A stretch of DNA of 64,000 nt. Source: Massilia sp. erpn (GTDB taxonomy: Bacteria > Pseudomonadota > Gammaproteobacteria > Burkholderiales > Burkholderiaceae_D). Location: NCBI RefSeq assembly GCF_024400215.1, contig NZ_CP053748.1, positions 5,642,001 through 5,706,000 of the forward strand. Direction: 5' to 3'. The translations under genes and the position numbers were made by a program. This document shows, piece by piece, positions 16,636 through 24,128 of this stretch. Under the pieces are notes generated by a model that saw only the letters and a list, made by a program, of their open reading frames with translations, was not told where the DNA came from and made no database searches. Position 1 is the first letter of the stretch; each line of letters starts with the position of its first letter.

Positions 16636-17301
16636 ATGCTGCTGCTCGACTACGACGTCCGGCGCTACGCCTTCGCCAAGGTGGTGGCGCGCCAGGTCTA
16701 CCGCGTGCCGGCGCTGGAGCGGCTGCATGTGTACTGGCTGGCGCAAAAGACCCGGCGCGGCGCACCGCCCTGCCTGACGCACGCGGACAACCTGCTGCTG
16801 CGCCAGCGCATGCAGGGCTTGCCGGACGATGACCTGTTCTACGTGATCTATAACGCTTTCGTCAAAGAAGTAATCGGCGCCGCTTTCCAGCGCCGCCTGT
16901 CCTACTCGATGCATCCGAAGATGCGCGTGCACCTGGCTGGCACGCCATCGGTCAGCAGCTGGCACCGCGACGCCGATGTGACCGGGCGCGTGGACCAGAT
17001 CAATGTCTGGCTGCCTTTCACCGACACCTTTGACAGCAACACGCTCTGGGTCGAAAGCGATTATGGCAAGGGTGACTACCAGCCCGTCCCGGTGCGCTAC
17101 GGCCAGGCTTTGATTTTCGACGGCGGCTACCTGTCCCATGGCACCGTCGCCAACGACACGCAGCAGACCCGCGTGAGTATCGACTTCCGCTTCGCCCCGC
17201 GCGGAGACAGCCTGCCGCCCAAGGCAAAAGCCATCCTGGGACGGCGTCCGGCTGATTTGAACAGCGGGCAGACAATGGAGACCCTAGGATATGAGCATTG
17301 A
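16636..17301 (+). CDS. Fe(II)/2-oxoglutarate-type oxygenase (phytanoyl-CoA/StrG-like)
   Basis: 221 residues. The facial triad is visible: H110 and D112 in SSWHRDADV and H168 in YLSHGTV, with R179 in QQTRVSIDF as the likely 2-oxoglutarate anchor. INVWLPFTDTFDSNTLWVES and QALIFDGGYLSHG form the double-stranded beta-helix core. The family includes hydroxylases of antibiotic pathways such as StrG. It starts nine bases after the methyltransferase stop and overlaps the next gene by 11 bases. In this setting it probably hydroxylates the same product, peptide or sugar, as its neighbours. No strong ribosome site is seen, consistent with translational coupling. Confidence 0.85.
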   Translation: MLLLDYDVRRYAFAKVVARQVYRVPALERLHVYWLAQKTRRGAPPCLTHADNLLLRQRMQGLPDDDLFYVIYNAFVKEVIGAAFQRRLSYSMHPKMRVHLAGTPSVSSWHRDADVTGRVDQINVWLPFTDTFDSNTLWVESDYGKGDYQPVPVRYGQALIFDGGYLSHGTVANDTQQTRVSIDFRFAPRGDSLPPKAKAILGRRPADLNSGQTMETLGYEH

Positions 17302-18568
17302 TCTTAAAACCATGGCAATTGCCGGCGCCAAGACTTTCGCCGACGTCTGGCAATTTGACGACTACTGGAAACGCTCGAACACCTTTCACAGCTTCCTGCG
17401 CTTTGTCGACGCCGCCGAGCGGCGCTGGGGCAAGGGCGATCCCGCCTTGCAGCCGATGCAGGATTTGAGGACGACGCTGACCGACGCCAATGCCGCCTAC
17501 TTTCGGCCCAAGATCGGCAACGATTACGTCTGGGCCGACGACTATGGCTGGTGCGGACTGGCATGCATGGCGGCCTACGATTATCTGCTGTCCATCGGCA
17601 ACCGGCAGCGCGCGGACGAATACGCCGGGCTGGCGGGCGACTGCTGTGACCAGATGCTGAAAATCGGCTTCGACGCGACCGATACGGCGACGCCGGTGCA
17701 ACATGGTTGTGGCAACACCTCGCCCGACCGCAAGCGCAGGGATGGCGGCCATGGCACACGCAATACGGTCACGAACGTCAACCTGCTGTTACTGGCGAAC
17801 CGCCTGTATCTGCTCAACGGCTTCCCCAACTACCAGGACATCGTGTACAAGCAGGCCAGCTGGTTTGCCGAATGGTTCACGCAAAGCTATGCGTCGCTGG
17901 ACAACGGCCCTTATCTACGCACGCTATCGGGACCGGTGAGCCTTGTTCATGAACGGCCCATGGCGAAGAAAACCTATGTCGAGGACGACTATCCTGGCTG
18001 GGAACGGGGCTGGACCTGGAGCGGCGACCAGGGCTTATTACTGATGGCCCTGGCGACCATTATTCGCCAGCCGATGGTGCCTCCCGGCTTCGCGCCGCAA
18101 GTGTTCAAGGACGCCTTTGTCAAGCTGGCAGCGGGGGTGGAAACGCTGCTGTTCGGCGGCACCGGCCAGGTACTACATGAGCCGCCGTTCAATTCCAGCT
18201 TCGGCGAGCAATACGCGGGCGACTATGTGGGCGGCCGCGGCGTGCTGCTGCGCTATGCCTCGGAGCCGATCGTGACCGAGGCTCTGGGCCGTCCCCTGCG
18301 CCCAGCCTGCATCGTCGCCACGATGCAGGCGGTCTGGGACAGCCGCAGCAGACATGAGAATCCCGCCTGGAACAAGCCGGACGTCTTCGACAGCTCGTGG
18401 GATACACAAGGCGCCCCCGCCTTCAACCAGCGATTCGTCCAGGCCTGGGGCAACGGCGAACCAGGCCTCTCGCAATGGCAGCTCGGCAGCAACATCCTCT
18501 ACGGCGTCATGCAGGCCAACGGGCTGGATGCGCTGACGGCGGCGATCCGCCTGGAGACGCTGGTCTAA
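17291..18568 (+). CDS. GH76-like (alpha/alpha)6 glycosidase-fold protein, apparently cytosolic
   Basis: 425 residues. WADDYGWCGLACMAAYDYL (about 77-95) carries a paired Asp like the catalytic DD of GH76 endo-alpha-1,6-mannanases. GHGTRNTVTNVNLLLLANRLYLLNG (about 154-178) and WTWSGDQGLLLMAL are further GH76-like elements. GH76 enzymes are normally exported, but no signal peptide is seen here, so it may act on a cytosolic sugar-bearing intermediate or be a repurposed fold. It overlaps the oxygenase gene by 11 bases and is the last gene of the operon; the TetR gene is convergent, four bases away. Confidence 0.72.
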   Translation: MSIDLKTMAIAGAKTFADVWQFDDYWKRSNTFHSFLRFVDAAERRWGKGDPALQPMQDLRTTLTDANAAYFRPKIGNDYVWADDYGWCGLACMAAYDYLLSIGNRQRADEYAGLAGDCCDQMLKIGFDATDTATPVQHGCGNTSPDRKRRDGGHGTRNTVTNVNLLLLANRLYLLNGFPNYQDIVYKQASWFAEWFTQSYASLDNGPYLRTLSGPVSLVHERPMAKKTYVEDDYPGWERGWTWSGDQGLLLMALATIIRQPMVPPGFAPQVFKDAFVKLAAGVETLLFGGTGQVLHEPPFNSSFGEQYAGDYVGGRGVLLRYASEPIVTEALGRPLRPACIVATMQAVWDSRSRHENPAWNKPDVFDSSWDTQGAPAFNQRFVQAWGNGEPGLSQWQLGSNILYGVMQANGLDALTAAIRLETLV

Positions 18569-18572
18569 ATGC

Positions 18573-19172
18573 TTATTTGGGTGGTTTGAGCAGTTGCCGC
18601 GTTCCCGTCATGGCGCTTTCCAGCGGGACGCGGCTGCGCGTGACCTTGGCCAGCAGGCTGGCGCCCAGCCATAGCTGGTACAGGATGTTGGCCAGTTGCG
18701 CGGCATCCTTCACATGGGCCAGCGAACCGTCGGTCCGGCCGTCGGCGATGCACTGTGTCAGACGCTCGATCACGCCCTGCGTGCCCTGCTCCAGCGTCAC
18801 GCGCATGCTTTCGGACAGGTCGCTCACTTCGGCGCTCAGTTTCACGGCCAGGCATTTCGCCGCCGGGTCTTCGCCGCCTTGCGCATCGAGCCAGTACTGC
18901 CAGAAAGCCATCAGCCTTGACTGCGCCTTTCCCGGCCGCGCCAGCAAATCGTCGAGAAACGCCAGATAGCCGGCGAAATACCAGTCCAGCAGCGCCTGGC
19001 CGAAGCCTTCCTTGGAATCGAAATAATGGTAGAAGGAGCCTTTGGGAACGCCGGCCGTGGCCAGCAGCTCGGTCAGGCCCACCGCCGTATAGCCTTTGTT
19101 CAGCAGCAGCGGCTTGGCCACTTCCAGGATGTGCTGTCGGAGATCGGTGCTTGGAGTGCTCATGACAGCCAT
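18573..19172 (-). CDS. TetR/AcrR-family repressor
   Basis: 199 residues (or 196 from the second Met at 19163). The N-terminal helix-turn-helix is typical: ATAGVPKGSFYHYFDSKEGF (about 40-60). The C-terminal ligand domain has DWYFAGYLAFLDDLL, close to regulators of the NemR/AcuR type. The operator TAGACCAGTCGTCTA is directly upstream of its start, and two identical copies precede the CurA-like reductase gene 8 kb away. It therefore probably represses itself and that reductase. The intervening operon may be an insertion that separated regulator and target. Confidence 0.93.
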   Translation of the reverse strand: MAVMSTPSTDLRQHILEVAKPLLLNKGYTAVGLTELLATAGVPKGSFYHYFDSKEGFGQALLDWYFAGYLAFLDDLLARPGKAQSRLMAFWQYWLDAQGGEDPAAKCLAVKLSAEVSDLSESMRVTLEQGTQGVIERLTQCIADGRTDGSLAHVKDAAQLANILYQLWLGASLLAKVTRSRVPLESAMTGTRQLLKPPK

Positions 19173-19184
19173 CTTAGAATAAAC

Positions 19185-19199
19185 TAGACCAGTCGTCTA
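19185..19199. promoter_or_regulatory. TetR-type operator O3, upstream of the repressor gene
   Basis: Third identical copy of TAGACCAGTCGTCTA, 12 bases before the TetR start codon and 130 bases before the divergent alpha/beta hydrolase gene. It would give autoregulation and could also affect the hydrolase promoter. Confidence 0.82.
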
Positions 19200-19329
19200 C
19201 ATCTTTCCGCGACGGTACACAGCATCCGCCTTCCAGTTGCAAAACAAAACCACAACAGGTATAACATAAGTGGTTTCAAATAAAAACCACAGCGCATATC
19301 CGCTCCCATACCTGAAGAGGAAAAAGACC

Positions 19330-20250
19330 ATGAGCACATTGCCCGACACCTTCGACGGCAGCCTCCCATACACCCCGCATTTCGCCGACATGCCCGGATT
19401 CCGCATGCATTACCTCGATGAGGGACCGCGCGACGGACAAGTCATCCTCTGCCTGCATGGCGAGCCGACGTGGAGCTATCTGTTCCGCCATCTGATAAAG
19501 GCGTTCTCCGGAACCCATAGAGTTATCGCACCCGATCACATGGGCTTTGGACGCAGCGAAACGCCAGCGGATCGCAGCTACTGGCTGCAAGACCATATCG
19601 ATAATCTGGAACGCTTCGTACAGATTTTGGATCTACAGGCCATCACGCTGGTCATGCATGATTTCGGCGGTCCGGTCGGCATGGGGTTGGCCGCCCGCCA
19701 TCCCGAGCGCATCCAGCGGATCATTTCCATCAACGGTCCCACGCCCTTCGGCCAGGCAAGCCTGTTCGATCGCCTAGGCGCAAATGCGCAGGCATCGCCC
19801 TGGTTCCAGTGGATACTGAAGGCTGAATCCCAGGGCCGGCTGGAAGCGACGCTGGGGGAGCTCGGCTTCAATATTTTGAGCACCTTGAAGCTGAACGGCT
19901 TCGAGAACCATGCGCTGATTACCGACACCTGGCTGCGCGCCTACGGCTCACGTTTTGCTTCGCCCGCCGACTGCCTTGGCGCTATCGGCTGGGCCAAGGG
20001 CTTCGCCACCGGCGCCCACCGCTTCGAAACACCGGATAGCGCTGCGGCCCAGGCCATCCGCGCCCGGCCAGCGATGGCAATCTGGGGAATGGCCGACCGC
20101 ACCTTGCATGCACGGCATTTTCTGCCGCTGTTCACAGAACTCTTCCCCGATGCCCCCATATTCAAACTGGAAAACGCCGGTCATTACAGCCTGGAGGATG
20201 ATCCAGAGACGATTGCCGCGCACATCGGCGCGTTCTTGGAGCAGACCTGA
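19330..20250 (+). CDS. Alpha/beta hydrolase, haloalkane dehalogenase-like
   Basis: 306 residues from ATG 19330, after an AGAGGAAAAAG ribosome site. The oxyanion segment is HGEPTWSYLFRHL (43-55) as in haloalkane dehalogenase DhlA. The nucleophile is an Asp (D111) in VMHDFGGPVG, and the catalytic His is in ENAGHYSLEDDPE. In haloalkane dehalogenases the residue after the nucleophile is a Trp that binds the halide; here it is Phe. Dehalogenation is therefore doubtful, and another ester or epoxide reaction is possible. The gene is divergent from the TetR gene and shares its promoter region with operator O3. Confidence 0.85.
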   Translation: MSTLPDTFDGSLPYTPHFADMPGFRMHYLDEGPRDGQVILCLHGEPTWSYLFRHLIKAFSGTHRVIAPDHMGFGRSETPADRSYWLQDHIDNLERFVQILDLQAITLVMHDFGGPVGMGLAARHPERIQRIISINGPTPFGQASLFDRLGANAQASPWFQWILKAESQGRLEATLGELGFNILSTLKLNGFENHALITDTWLRAYGSRFASPADCLGAIGWAKGFATGAHRFETPDSAAAQAIRARPAMAIWGMADRTLHARHFLPLFTELFPDAPIFKLENAGHYSLEDDPETIAAHIGAFLEQT

Positions 20251-20340
20251 TCGACGTCCGAGGCATCCAGATACGGACGAATGGCCCGCCAACATTTTGT
20301 CCGGCTTTTGCGCTAGCATGATGTGCATGATGTGCTGCAC

Positions 20341-20358
20341 GGCCCACTTCCGTGGGCC
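20341..20358. repeat. Short perfect hairpin upstream of the monooxygenase-like gene
   Basis: GGCCCAC-TTCC-GTGGGCC, a 7-bp stem with a 4-base loop, lying between the hydrolase and the small monooxygenase-like gene. It has no U-tract on either strand, so termination is uncertain; it may be an RNA leader structure of the latter gene, ending 28 bases before its ribosome site. Confidence 0.5.
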
Positions 20359-20394
20359 GGAATTGAAATCAATTCATGCTGCTCTGGAGGAAAG

Positions 20395-20745
20395 ATGATA
20401 GTCGAGTATATTCGCTACAAGCTTCACCCCACCGATACCGCTTCTATCGAGCAGGCAGCCGCCGGATTTGAGGCGGCTTACCGCATTGCTTGCGCCTCGC
20501 TGGATATTTCCCCGCATTGCCTGTCTTATGAATTGTCGCGCTGCGTCGAAGAGGCCGACCATTATGTGCTGCGCATCGAGTGGGATTCGGCCGAGGGCCA
20601 TATGAGCGGCTTTCGCCGCGCGCCGGAGTTCGCGCCCTTCCTGGCGGCGATCAAGCCCTACATCGATCAGATCGCGGAAATGCGGCACTACGCGCCAGTG
20701 CGCATCGGCAGCGGCGCCCATGCCAAAGACGGGGCGCCGGGTTGA
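20395..20745 (+). CDS. Small antibiotic-biosynthesis-monooxygenase-like (ABM) protein
   Basis: 116 residues from ATG 20395 with a strong GGAGG ribosome site. The dimeric alpha+beta barrel pattern is clear: MIVEYIRYKLHP, then a helix with FEAAYRIACA, then CLSYELSRCVEEADHYVLRIEWDS and a final helix FAPFLAAIKPYI. ABM-domain proteins (PF03992) act as quinol monooxygenases, haem-degrading enzymes or are non-enzymatic. The gene stands alone behind the hydrolase gene and its reaction cannot be told from sequence. Confidence 0.8.
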   Translation: MIVEYIRYKLHPTDTASIEQAAAGFEAAYRIACASLDISPHCLSYELSRCVEEADHYVLRIEWDSAEGHMSGFRRAPEFAPFLAAIKPYIDQIAEMRHYAPVRIGSGAHAKDGAPG

Positions 20746-20761
20746 CTTCGGTGTAAATCGT

Positions 20762-21655
20762 TTATACGGAGGCCCTTGTGCGCACAAAAGCGGTGGCACT
20801 GGAGACCCAGAGCACTGCGGAAGCGTCGTCCGCGGCCTTGACCATTAATCCTCCCTTAACGGCACTGGCTGCTTCAGCGGCACGTAACTCGGCAAGCATT
20901 GCTCCAAGGCCAAGCGCAGCACAGGCTGCGATCAGTTTGGCCGGCGAATACAGTTCGTACGGGTCGGAGAGGCGATAGAAGCCGTCGGTCATGCTCAGCA
21001 ATGTGCTGCGGGGAGCAATCCGTAGCACGGACTTGCGCACGGCGAATGACCCCTGGGGATACAGACACAATATGGATGGCGCCAGCGCGGTATTCTGTTC
21101 CTCGCGCCGACGCTTCAGCAAGGGCGTCAGCAGGGCGCGCCGCTCGGCGGGGTCGCTTACCCCTTTCGCCTGCATGGCGCTGATCTCGCGCTGTAGCACG
21201 CCTTCTTGAGGGTTGATCCAGGGGTCCAGGTCACGGACTTCACCATCTGCGCCGCGCAGCAGCGTTTTGCAGTCGCCCAGGCAGTAGAGGTGCAGCTCGT
21301 CCGATCCGGCGTGGTGGAATATGCGGCTCCAGCTTAGGGCGGCGATTGGATGGGCGTAATGCGGTATCTCGGCCTTTTCGGTATGCGCCAGCCAAGCGGC
21401 GCGGGTGGCGTCGATGGCCTGCTCTACGAGCGCATCTTGCGTGGCGTTTGGGCTGAGTATTTTATGCAGCTCTGCGGCGAACTGGCGCGCGAACCAGGCG
21501 ACGTCGCCTTCCTCGGTGTCGATGTAGTCGCGTTCGGCCAGCGAGGTGGCGCCGTCGATGACCAGGATGTCGGTCACGCCATCTTGCTCGTGGACTGCGA
21601 TCAGGTCTTCGTTGTGGTGTTTTCCTGCACCTTCACATATCGCGGTCCACGGCAT
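20762..21655 (-). CDS. PP2C-type protein serine/threonine phosphatase-like protein
   Basis: 297 residues. PP2C motifs are recognisable in order: GAGKHHNEDLIAV (motif 1), ILVIDGATSL (metal-binding Asp, motif 2), LYCLGDCKTLL (motif 5/6), LLSMTDGFYRL (motif 8) and KAADDASAVLWV (last metal-binding Asp). The family hydrolyses phospho-Ser/Thr with Mn or Mg. The motifs are looser than in classic bacterial PP2C (VFDGHGG is VIDGATS), so the activity should be treated as likely but unproven. It is followed on the same strand by no close partner kinase. Confidence 0.78.
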   Translation of the reverse strand: MPWTAICEGAGKHHNEDLIAVHEQDGVTDILVIDGATSLAERDYIDTEEGDVAWFARQFAAELHKILSPNATQDALVEQAIDATRAAWLAHTEKAEIPHYAHPIAALSWSRIFHHAGSDELHLYCLGDCKTLLRGADGEVRDLDPWINPQEGVLQREISAMQAKGVSDPAERRALLTPLLKRRREEQNTALAPSILCLYPQGSFAVRKSVLRIAPRSTLLSMTDGFYRLSDPYELYSPAKLIAACAALGLGAMLAELRAAEAASAVKGGLMVKAADDASAVLWVSSATAFVRTRASV

Positions 21656-21699
21656 TTGTCTTCCCGGCTTATTGACTTGGGGTGATGATAATCGCTTCC

Positions 21700-21906
21700 C
21701 TACTTTTGCGGTTTATTGGCGGTCTCTTTGGCGCAGCGCGCTGCCAGGATGGAACGGGCCGTTACGTCGGGAATGGATTTGATTGCGTCTTCGCTGCAGT
21801 TAGTGGTGCTGACTTCAATTTCCTCGGGCTGGGTGCCACTCTTTAAGCGGACGATGACCAGGACTACACTGATGACGCAGAGGAGGAGAAAAGGTTTGGA
21901 TTTCAT
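21700..21906 (-). CDS. Small membrane-anchored protein, unknown
   Basis: 68 residues from ATG 21906 (a longer frame to 21948 exists). One N-terminal hydrophobic segment (PFLLLCVISVVLVIV) is followed by a short polar domain with two cysteines (TTNCSEDAI and LAARCAKET). The size and the ARSILAARCAKE ending recall small entry-exclusion/TrbK-like proteins, but the resemblance is too slight to assign. It lies 44 bases upstream of the PP2C-like gene on the same strand, so it may be its co-transcribed partner. Confidence 0.5.
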   Translation of the reverse strand: MKSKPFLLLCVISVVLVIVRLKSGTQPEEIEVSTTNCSEDAIKSIPDVTARSILAARCAKETANKPQK

Positions 21907-21954
21907 TTTTCGTTCTTTATGTGCAGCCGTTCCGGCTTGATCTGACACCTCGCG

Positions 21955-22407
21955 TCAGCCGGCCGGCGACCGCCCGAGTTCTTCGGCAAGCCCAATGAGA
22001 ATGCCTTCGGGACCGCGAATATAGCAGAGCCGGTAGGCGTCTTCATACCGGACCACGCTGCCGACGAGCTTTGCACCGCGTTTGGAGAGCCGTTCAAGCG
22101 TATCGTCAATGTCTTCCACGGTGAACATGACGCGCAGGTAGCCGAGGGCGTTGACCGGGGCGCTGCGGTGATCGGCGGCTACGGGCGGGGCGAGGAAGCG
22201 GGATAGTTCGAGCCGGCTGTGGCCGTCCGGTGTGCGCAGCATGGCGATCTCGACGCGCATGCCGTGCAATCCGGTGACGCCATCCGCCCAGTCGCCTGCG
22301 ATTGGGGCGCGGCCTTCGAGGTTCAGGCCGAGTTCGCTGAAAAACTCGATGGCGGCGTCGATATCCTCGACCACGATGCCAACGTTGTCCATGCGTTTGA
22401 CTGTCAT
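21955..22407 (-). CDS. VOC-superfamily (glyoxalase/bleomycin-resistance fold) protein
   Basis: 150 residues with two beta-alpha-beta-beta-beta modules: KRMDNVGIVVEDIDAAIEFFSELGL at the start and GYLRVMFTVEDIDDTLERLSKRG in the second half, ending YIRGPEGILIGLAEEL. The Glu in the final strand and the central HSRLELS strand fit metal-binding VOC proteins (PF00903). Such proteins act as dioxygenases, isomerases or resistance factors; the substrate is unknown. A tRNA gene lies beyond it on the same strand. Confidence 0.87.
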   Translation of the reverse strand: MTVKRMDNVGIVVEDIDAAIEFFSELGLNLEGRAPIAGDWADGVTGLHGMRVEIAMLRTPDGHSRLELSRFLAPPVAADHRSAPVNALGYLRVMFTVEDIDDTLERLSKRGAKLVGSVVRYEDAYRLCYIRGPEGILIGLAEELGRSPAG

Positions 22408-22514
22408 GTTGGCTCCTTGAGGGTTACGTTCGCTTCTGGCTTGTATCTGGCTAATTATGCGGCTCTTTTTGCCTGTACGTTTGGGCAGGGGCTATTTTTA
22501 GATGATGCTGGCTG

Positions 22515-22593
22515 CGCGCGCCCTCGGCGCGCGAGGCTGGCGCATAGCGCCAGCAGATGGTCGATTCGGATAGCCTCGCCCCCTTTAGGGGGC
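22515..22593. repeat. Chain of short perfect stem-loops downstream of tRNA-Ser
   Basis: Three perfect hairpins follow each other: CGCGCGCC-CTC-GGCGCGCG (22515-22533), GCTGGCGC-ATA-GCGCCAGC (22536-22554) and GCCCCC-TTTA-GGGGGC (22578-22593). In addition GCGAGGCT (22531) can pair with AGCCTCGC (22572), enclosing the second hairpin in a tRNA-like clover fold. The rest of the 22408-22668 gap holds no gene that I can support. The structures may belong to the processed tRNA transcript or to a small RNA. Confidence 0.6.
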
Positions 22594-22599
22594 TTCGTC

Positions 22600-22691
22600 T
22601 TCGAATCCCACCGTCTCCGTCCGGACAAAACAAAAAGCCTCCCGCAGGGGAGGCTTTTTGTTTTGTTCTGGCGGAGACGGTGGGATTCGAA
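22600..22691. repeat. 44-bp near-perfect inverted repeat containing a second copy of the tRNA-Ser 3' end
   Basis: Arms 22600-22643 and 22648-22691 match at 41 of 44 positions around a GCAG loop. The right arm contains the T-arm and acceptor 3' half of tRNA-Ser plus its terminator stem; the left arm repeats them in the opposite orientation (TTCGAATCCCACCGTCTCCG). The tRNA fragment is thus present twice, head to head, with no second complete tRNA. Confidence 0.88.
22632..22659. terminator. Intrinsic terminator of tRNA-Ser (bidirectional form)
   Basis: AAAAAGCCTCCC-GCAG-GGGAGGCTTTTT forms a strong stem with A-rich and T-rich flanks on both sides, so it gives a U-tract whichever strand is read. 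It lies just beyond the CCA end of tRNA-Ser and inside the larger inverted repeat. Confidence 0.85.
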
Positions 22692-22761
22692 CCCACGATA
22701 CAGGTTTTGCCCGTATGCTTCCTTAGCAGGGAAGTGCCTTCGGCCACTCGGCCACGTCTCC
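22669..22761 (-). tRNA. tRNA-Ser (anticodon GCU), CCA encoded
   Basis: 93 bases including the encoded CCA. On the minus strand the acceptor GGAGACG pairs with CGTCTCC, followed by discriminator G and CCA. The anticodon loop is CTGCTAA within CTTCC/GGAAG, giving GCU, which reads AGC/AGU Ser codons. There is a long variable arm (CATACGGGCAAAACCTGTATC) typical of class II tRNA-Ser, and the T-arm is GTGGGTTCGAATCCCAC. Confidence 0.97.
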
Positions 22762-22880
22762 TAGCTGATTTCTCAACTATCATCCTTTGCTTCGCATTTC
22801 TGCGTCACATCAGACGAGCGCTATAGTAAAGATCCGGATCACTTTGGTCAAGGCTATCAGCGCTTTTTTTTAAGAAATAT

Positions 22881-24128
22881 TTATTCTTTATCCAGTTCGA
22901 ACGCTTTGTGCAGCGCGCGCACGGCCAATTCCATGTATTTCTCGTCGATCAGGACGGAAATCTTGATCTCGGAAGTGGAGATCATCATGATGTTGATGCC
23001 CTCTTCGGACAGGGTGCGGAACATCTGCGAGGCCACGCCGACGTGGCTGCGCATGCCGACACCGACCACGGAGATTTTCGAGACCTTGGCATCGCCCACC
23101 AGGCTGGAATAGCCGATCTCGGCCTGCTGGCCGGCCAGCACGTCGTGCGCCTTCTGGTAGTCGTTGCGCGAGACGGTGAAGGTGAAGTCGGTTTTACCGT
23201 CCACGGACTGATTCTGTATGATCATGTCCACTTCGATATTGGCGTCGGCCACCGGGCCCAGGATGTGGAAGGCGACGCCTGGACGATCCGGCACGCCCAG
23301 CACGGTGATTTTGGCTTCGTCGCGGTTGAAGGCGATGCCGGAGATAACTGCTTGTTCCATGTGTGTGTCTTCCTCAAACGAGATCAGGGTGCCGGAATTG
23401 GCTTCGGTTTCGAGATCCATCATCGGATCGGTCAGCGACGACAGCACGCGCGTCGGCACGCGGTAGTTGCCGGCGAATTCGACGGAGCGCGTCTGCAGCA
23501 CTTTGGAACCGAGCGAGGCCAGTTCCAGCATTTCTTCGAAGGTGATCGCTTTCAGGCGGCGCGCTTCGGACACGACGCGCGGGTCGGTGGTGTATACGCC
23601 ATCGACGTCGGTGTAGATCAGGCACTCGTCGGCTTTCAGCGCGGCGGCAATCGCCACGGCCGAGGTGTCGGAACCGCCACGGCCCAGGGTGGCGATATTG
23701 TCGTTCTCGTCCACGCCCTGGAAGCCGGTGATGACGACAATGCGGCCCTGCTCCAGGTCTTTGCGCACGCGCTCGTCGTCGATCGACTGGATGCGGGCTT
23801 TGGTGAAGGCGGAATCGGTCTTAATCGCTACTTGCCAGCCGGCGTAGGACACCGCGTCCTTGCCCAGCGCATGCAGCGCGATGGACAGCAGACCTACCGA
23901 TACCTGTTCGCCGGTGGACGCAATCATGTCCAGTTCGCGCGGATCGGGCGGGTTGTGAATTTCCTTGGCCAGGGCGATCAGTCGGTTGGTTTCGCCGGAC
24001 ATGGCCGACGGTACCACCACGATCTGGTGTCCCGCATCGTGCCATTTGGCGACCCGACGCGCGACGTTCTTGATGCGATCCGTCGAGCCCATCGACGTAC
24101 CGCCGTATTTGTGAACGATTAATGCCAT
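22881..24128 (-). CDS. lysC: Aspartate kinase
   Basis: 415 residues. The catalytic domain opens with KYGGTSMGSTDRIKNVA and carries GRGGSDTSAVAIAAAL and TDVDGVYTTDPR (about 150-190). Two C-terminal ACT domains follow (ITVLGVPDRPGVAFHILGP and ISVVGVGMRSHVGVAS), which bind lysine and threonine as feedback inhibitors. It phosphorylates aspartate in the first step of lysine, threonine, methionine and diaminopimelate synthesis in the cytosol. Length is standard for the monofunctional enzyme. The tRNA-Ser gene lies downstream on the same strand. Confidence 0.97.
   Translation of the reverse strand: MALIVHKYGGTSMGSTDRIKNVARRVAKWHDAGHQIVVVPSAMSGETNRLIALAKEIHNPPDPRELDMIASTGEQVSVGLLSIALHALGKDAVSYAGWQVAIKTDSAFTKARIQSIDDERVRKDLEQGRIVVITGFQGVDENDNIATLGRGGSDTSAVAIAAALKADECLIYTDVDGVYTTDPRVVSEARRLKAITFEEMLELASLGSKVLQTRSVEFAGNYRVPTRVLSSLTDPMMDLETEANSGTLISFEEDTHMEQAVISGIAFNRDEAKITVLGVPDRPGVAFHILGPVADANIEVDMIIQNQSVDGKTDFTFTVSRNDYQKAHDVLAGQQAEIGYSSLVGDAKVSKISVVGVGMRSHVGVASQMFRTLSEEGINIMMISTSEIKISVLIDEKYMELAVRALHKAFELDKE

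Noticed and set aside
19330..20250. Definite haloalkane dehalogenase
   Set aside because: The halide-binding Trp beside the nucleophile is Phe, so I kept the broader call of dehalogenase-like alpha/beta hydrolase.
22451..22783. A 110-residue frame running through tRNA-Ser
   Set aside because: It translates the tRNA gene and its inverted duplicate; this is a well-known false ORF type next to tRNA-Ser genes.
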